From an uncultured Ruminococcus sp. (lineage in GTDB: Bacteria > Bacillota_A > Clostridia > Oscillospirales > Ruminococcaceae): a stretch of 6,553 nt of DNA. The stretch's first letter is position 1. Each line of letters begins with the position of its first letter. A model generated the notes under the pieces. The model was given only the letters and a program-made list of their open reading frames with translations, was not told the origin of the DNA and did no database searches. Shown in pieces: positions 5,682-6,553 of this stretch. Where the stretch lies: positions 1 through 6,553 of the forward strand of contig CALFMA010000237.1 of the NCBI GenBank assembly GCA_937880065.1, written 5' to 3'. The translations under genes were made by a program, and so were the position numbers.

Positions 5682-6553
5682 ATGGATCCCGGTATTGCGA
5701 TTGTGCTTATACTTATCGCTCTTATTGCAGGTGCGGCTGTCGGCGGACTTCTTGCATACAAAAAAGGTGTTGCGGCAGGCGTAGAACAGCGTAAGCGTGA
5801 TGCAGAAGCTTTGATTGGCTCTGCTGAGAAACAGGCTGAGCGTATTATTGCTGATGCTGAAAAGGACGCAGATGCAAAGAAAAAGAGCGCACTTGTTGAG
5901 GCTAAGGACGAAATTCACAAGCTCCGCAGCGAGGCTGATAAGGAAATCAAGGATCGCAGAGCTGAGCTGTCACGTCAGGAAAGACGTATGCAGCAGAAAG
6001 AAGAAAATCTCGACAAGAAAACTGATAACCTTGAAAAGAAGGAAGAAACTCTCAATCAGAAGATTAAGAGCGCTGACGAAAAACTCAAGGAAGCAGAGCA
6101 GATCAAGAAATCTGAAATGGACGTTTTAGAGCGTATTTCAGAATTCACAAAAGATCAGGCTAAGGAGTACATACTTTCCAAGCTGGAGGACGACCTTGTT
6201 CACGAAAAGGCTGTCAAAATCGCAGCTTATGAGCAGCAGCTCAAGGATGAATGCAACGAAAAGGCAAGAAGTCAGATTTCTCTTGCCATCGCAAAGGTTG
6301 CGGCAGATCAGGTTTCGGAGGCGGCAGTTTCCGTTGTTCCTCTGCCCAACGACGAAATGAAGGGACGTATTATCGGTCGTGAGGGAAGAAATATCAGAAC
6401 CCTCGAAACTCTTACAGGAGTTGACCTTATCATTGACGACACACCTGAGGCAATTACGCTTTCATGTTTCGATCAGATTCGCCGTGAGGTGGCAAGAATT
6501 GCACTTGAAAAGCTTATTGCTGACGGAAGAATTCACCCTGCACGCATTGAGGA
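5682..6553 (+). CDS. rny: Ribonuclease Y, 3' end outside window
   Basis: RNase Y is the membrane-anchored endoribonuclease that begins decay and processing of many mRNAs in Firmicutes. The window holds the first 290 codons of a protein that is usually about 520 residues. Layout: an N-terminal membrane helix at about residues 3-26, then a Lys/Glu-rich coiled coil to about 200 (for example [16 protein letters not shown]), then the start of the KH RNA-binding domain at about 220 with the [12 protein letters not shown] signature and its GREG loop at 232-235. The catalytic HD domain with its metal-binding His-Asp pair lies beyond the window edge, so activity cannot be judged here. No frame disruption is seen. 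It is transcribed away from the minus-strand genes, probably from the promoter at 5283-5311 through a long structured leader. Confidence 0.97.
   Translation, partial: MDPGIAIVLILIALIAGAAVGGLLAYKKGVAAGVEQRKRDAEALIGSAEKQAERIIADAEKDADAKKKSALVEAKDEIHKLRSEADKEIKDRRAELSRQERRMQQKEENLDKKTDNLEKKEETLNQKIKSADEKLKEAEQIKKSEMDVLERISEFTKDQAKEYILSKLEDDLVHEKAVKIAAYEQQLKDECNEKARSQISLAIAKVAADQVSEAAVSVVPLPNDEMKGRIIGREGRNIRTLETLTGVDLIIDDTPEAITLSCFDQIRREVARIALEKLIADGRIHPARIE

Noticed and set aside
5483..5918. Minus-strand open frames opposite the rny leader and 5' end
   Set aside because: They run antisense to rny, have no promoter or ribosome binding site, and give Cys/Ser-rich sequences without domain features.
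5815..6129. Plus-strand Arg/Lys/Leu-rich frame inside rny
   Set aside because: It is an out-of-frame shadow of the RNase Y coiled-coil region.

Overview
The window looks like chromosomal DNA from a low-to-moderate GC Gram-positive bacterium of the Clostridia, possibly Ruminococcus-like. The evidence is strong AGGAGG-type ribosome binding sites, two near-consensus housekeeping promoters, an RNase Y gene, and a short glutamate 5-kinase with no PUA domain. The genus is a guess from overall style, not proven. There are no rRNA, tRNA, CRISPR or transposase genes.

Minus strand, read right to left from a promoter at 5100-5128: a 113-residue three-helix membrane protein (4659-5000); a D-2-hydroxyacid dehydrogenase resembling glycerate dehydrogenase/hydroxypyruvate reductase (3706-4656), starting 2 nt later; a compact 169-bp palindromic, MITE-like element (3541-3709); then proB (2732-3523), an unrecognised 110-residue gene (2403-2735) and proA (1152-2399), packed with a 4-nt overlap and a 3-nt gap. 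After 59 bp comes the start of a long protein (1-1092, C-terminus outside the window). It has a low-complexity charged helix of 15-residue repeats, an acidic linker and one membrane helix. I see no strong terminator between these genes, so some or all may be co-transcribed, although the hairpins of the palindromic element could separate proB from the genes before it.

Plus strand: a perfect-consensus promoter (5283-5311) drives a transcript that passes a small intrinsic-terminator-like hairpin (5539-5559) before reaching rny (RNase Y, 5682 to the window end, truncated). The roughly 360-nt stretch between promoter and rny contains several hairpins. It is either a long regulated leader or a separate small RNA placed ahead of rny.

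Functionally, ProB and ProA catalyse the two consecutive steps from glutamate to glutamate-5-semialdehyde in proline synthesis. RNase Y is the membrane-anchored endonuclease that starts mRNA decay in Firmicutes. No classical defence or mobile system is visible. The parts most worth a second look are the palindromic element between the dehydrogenase and proB, the unknown gene inside the proBA operon, the repeat protein, and the rny leader.
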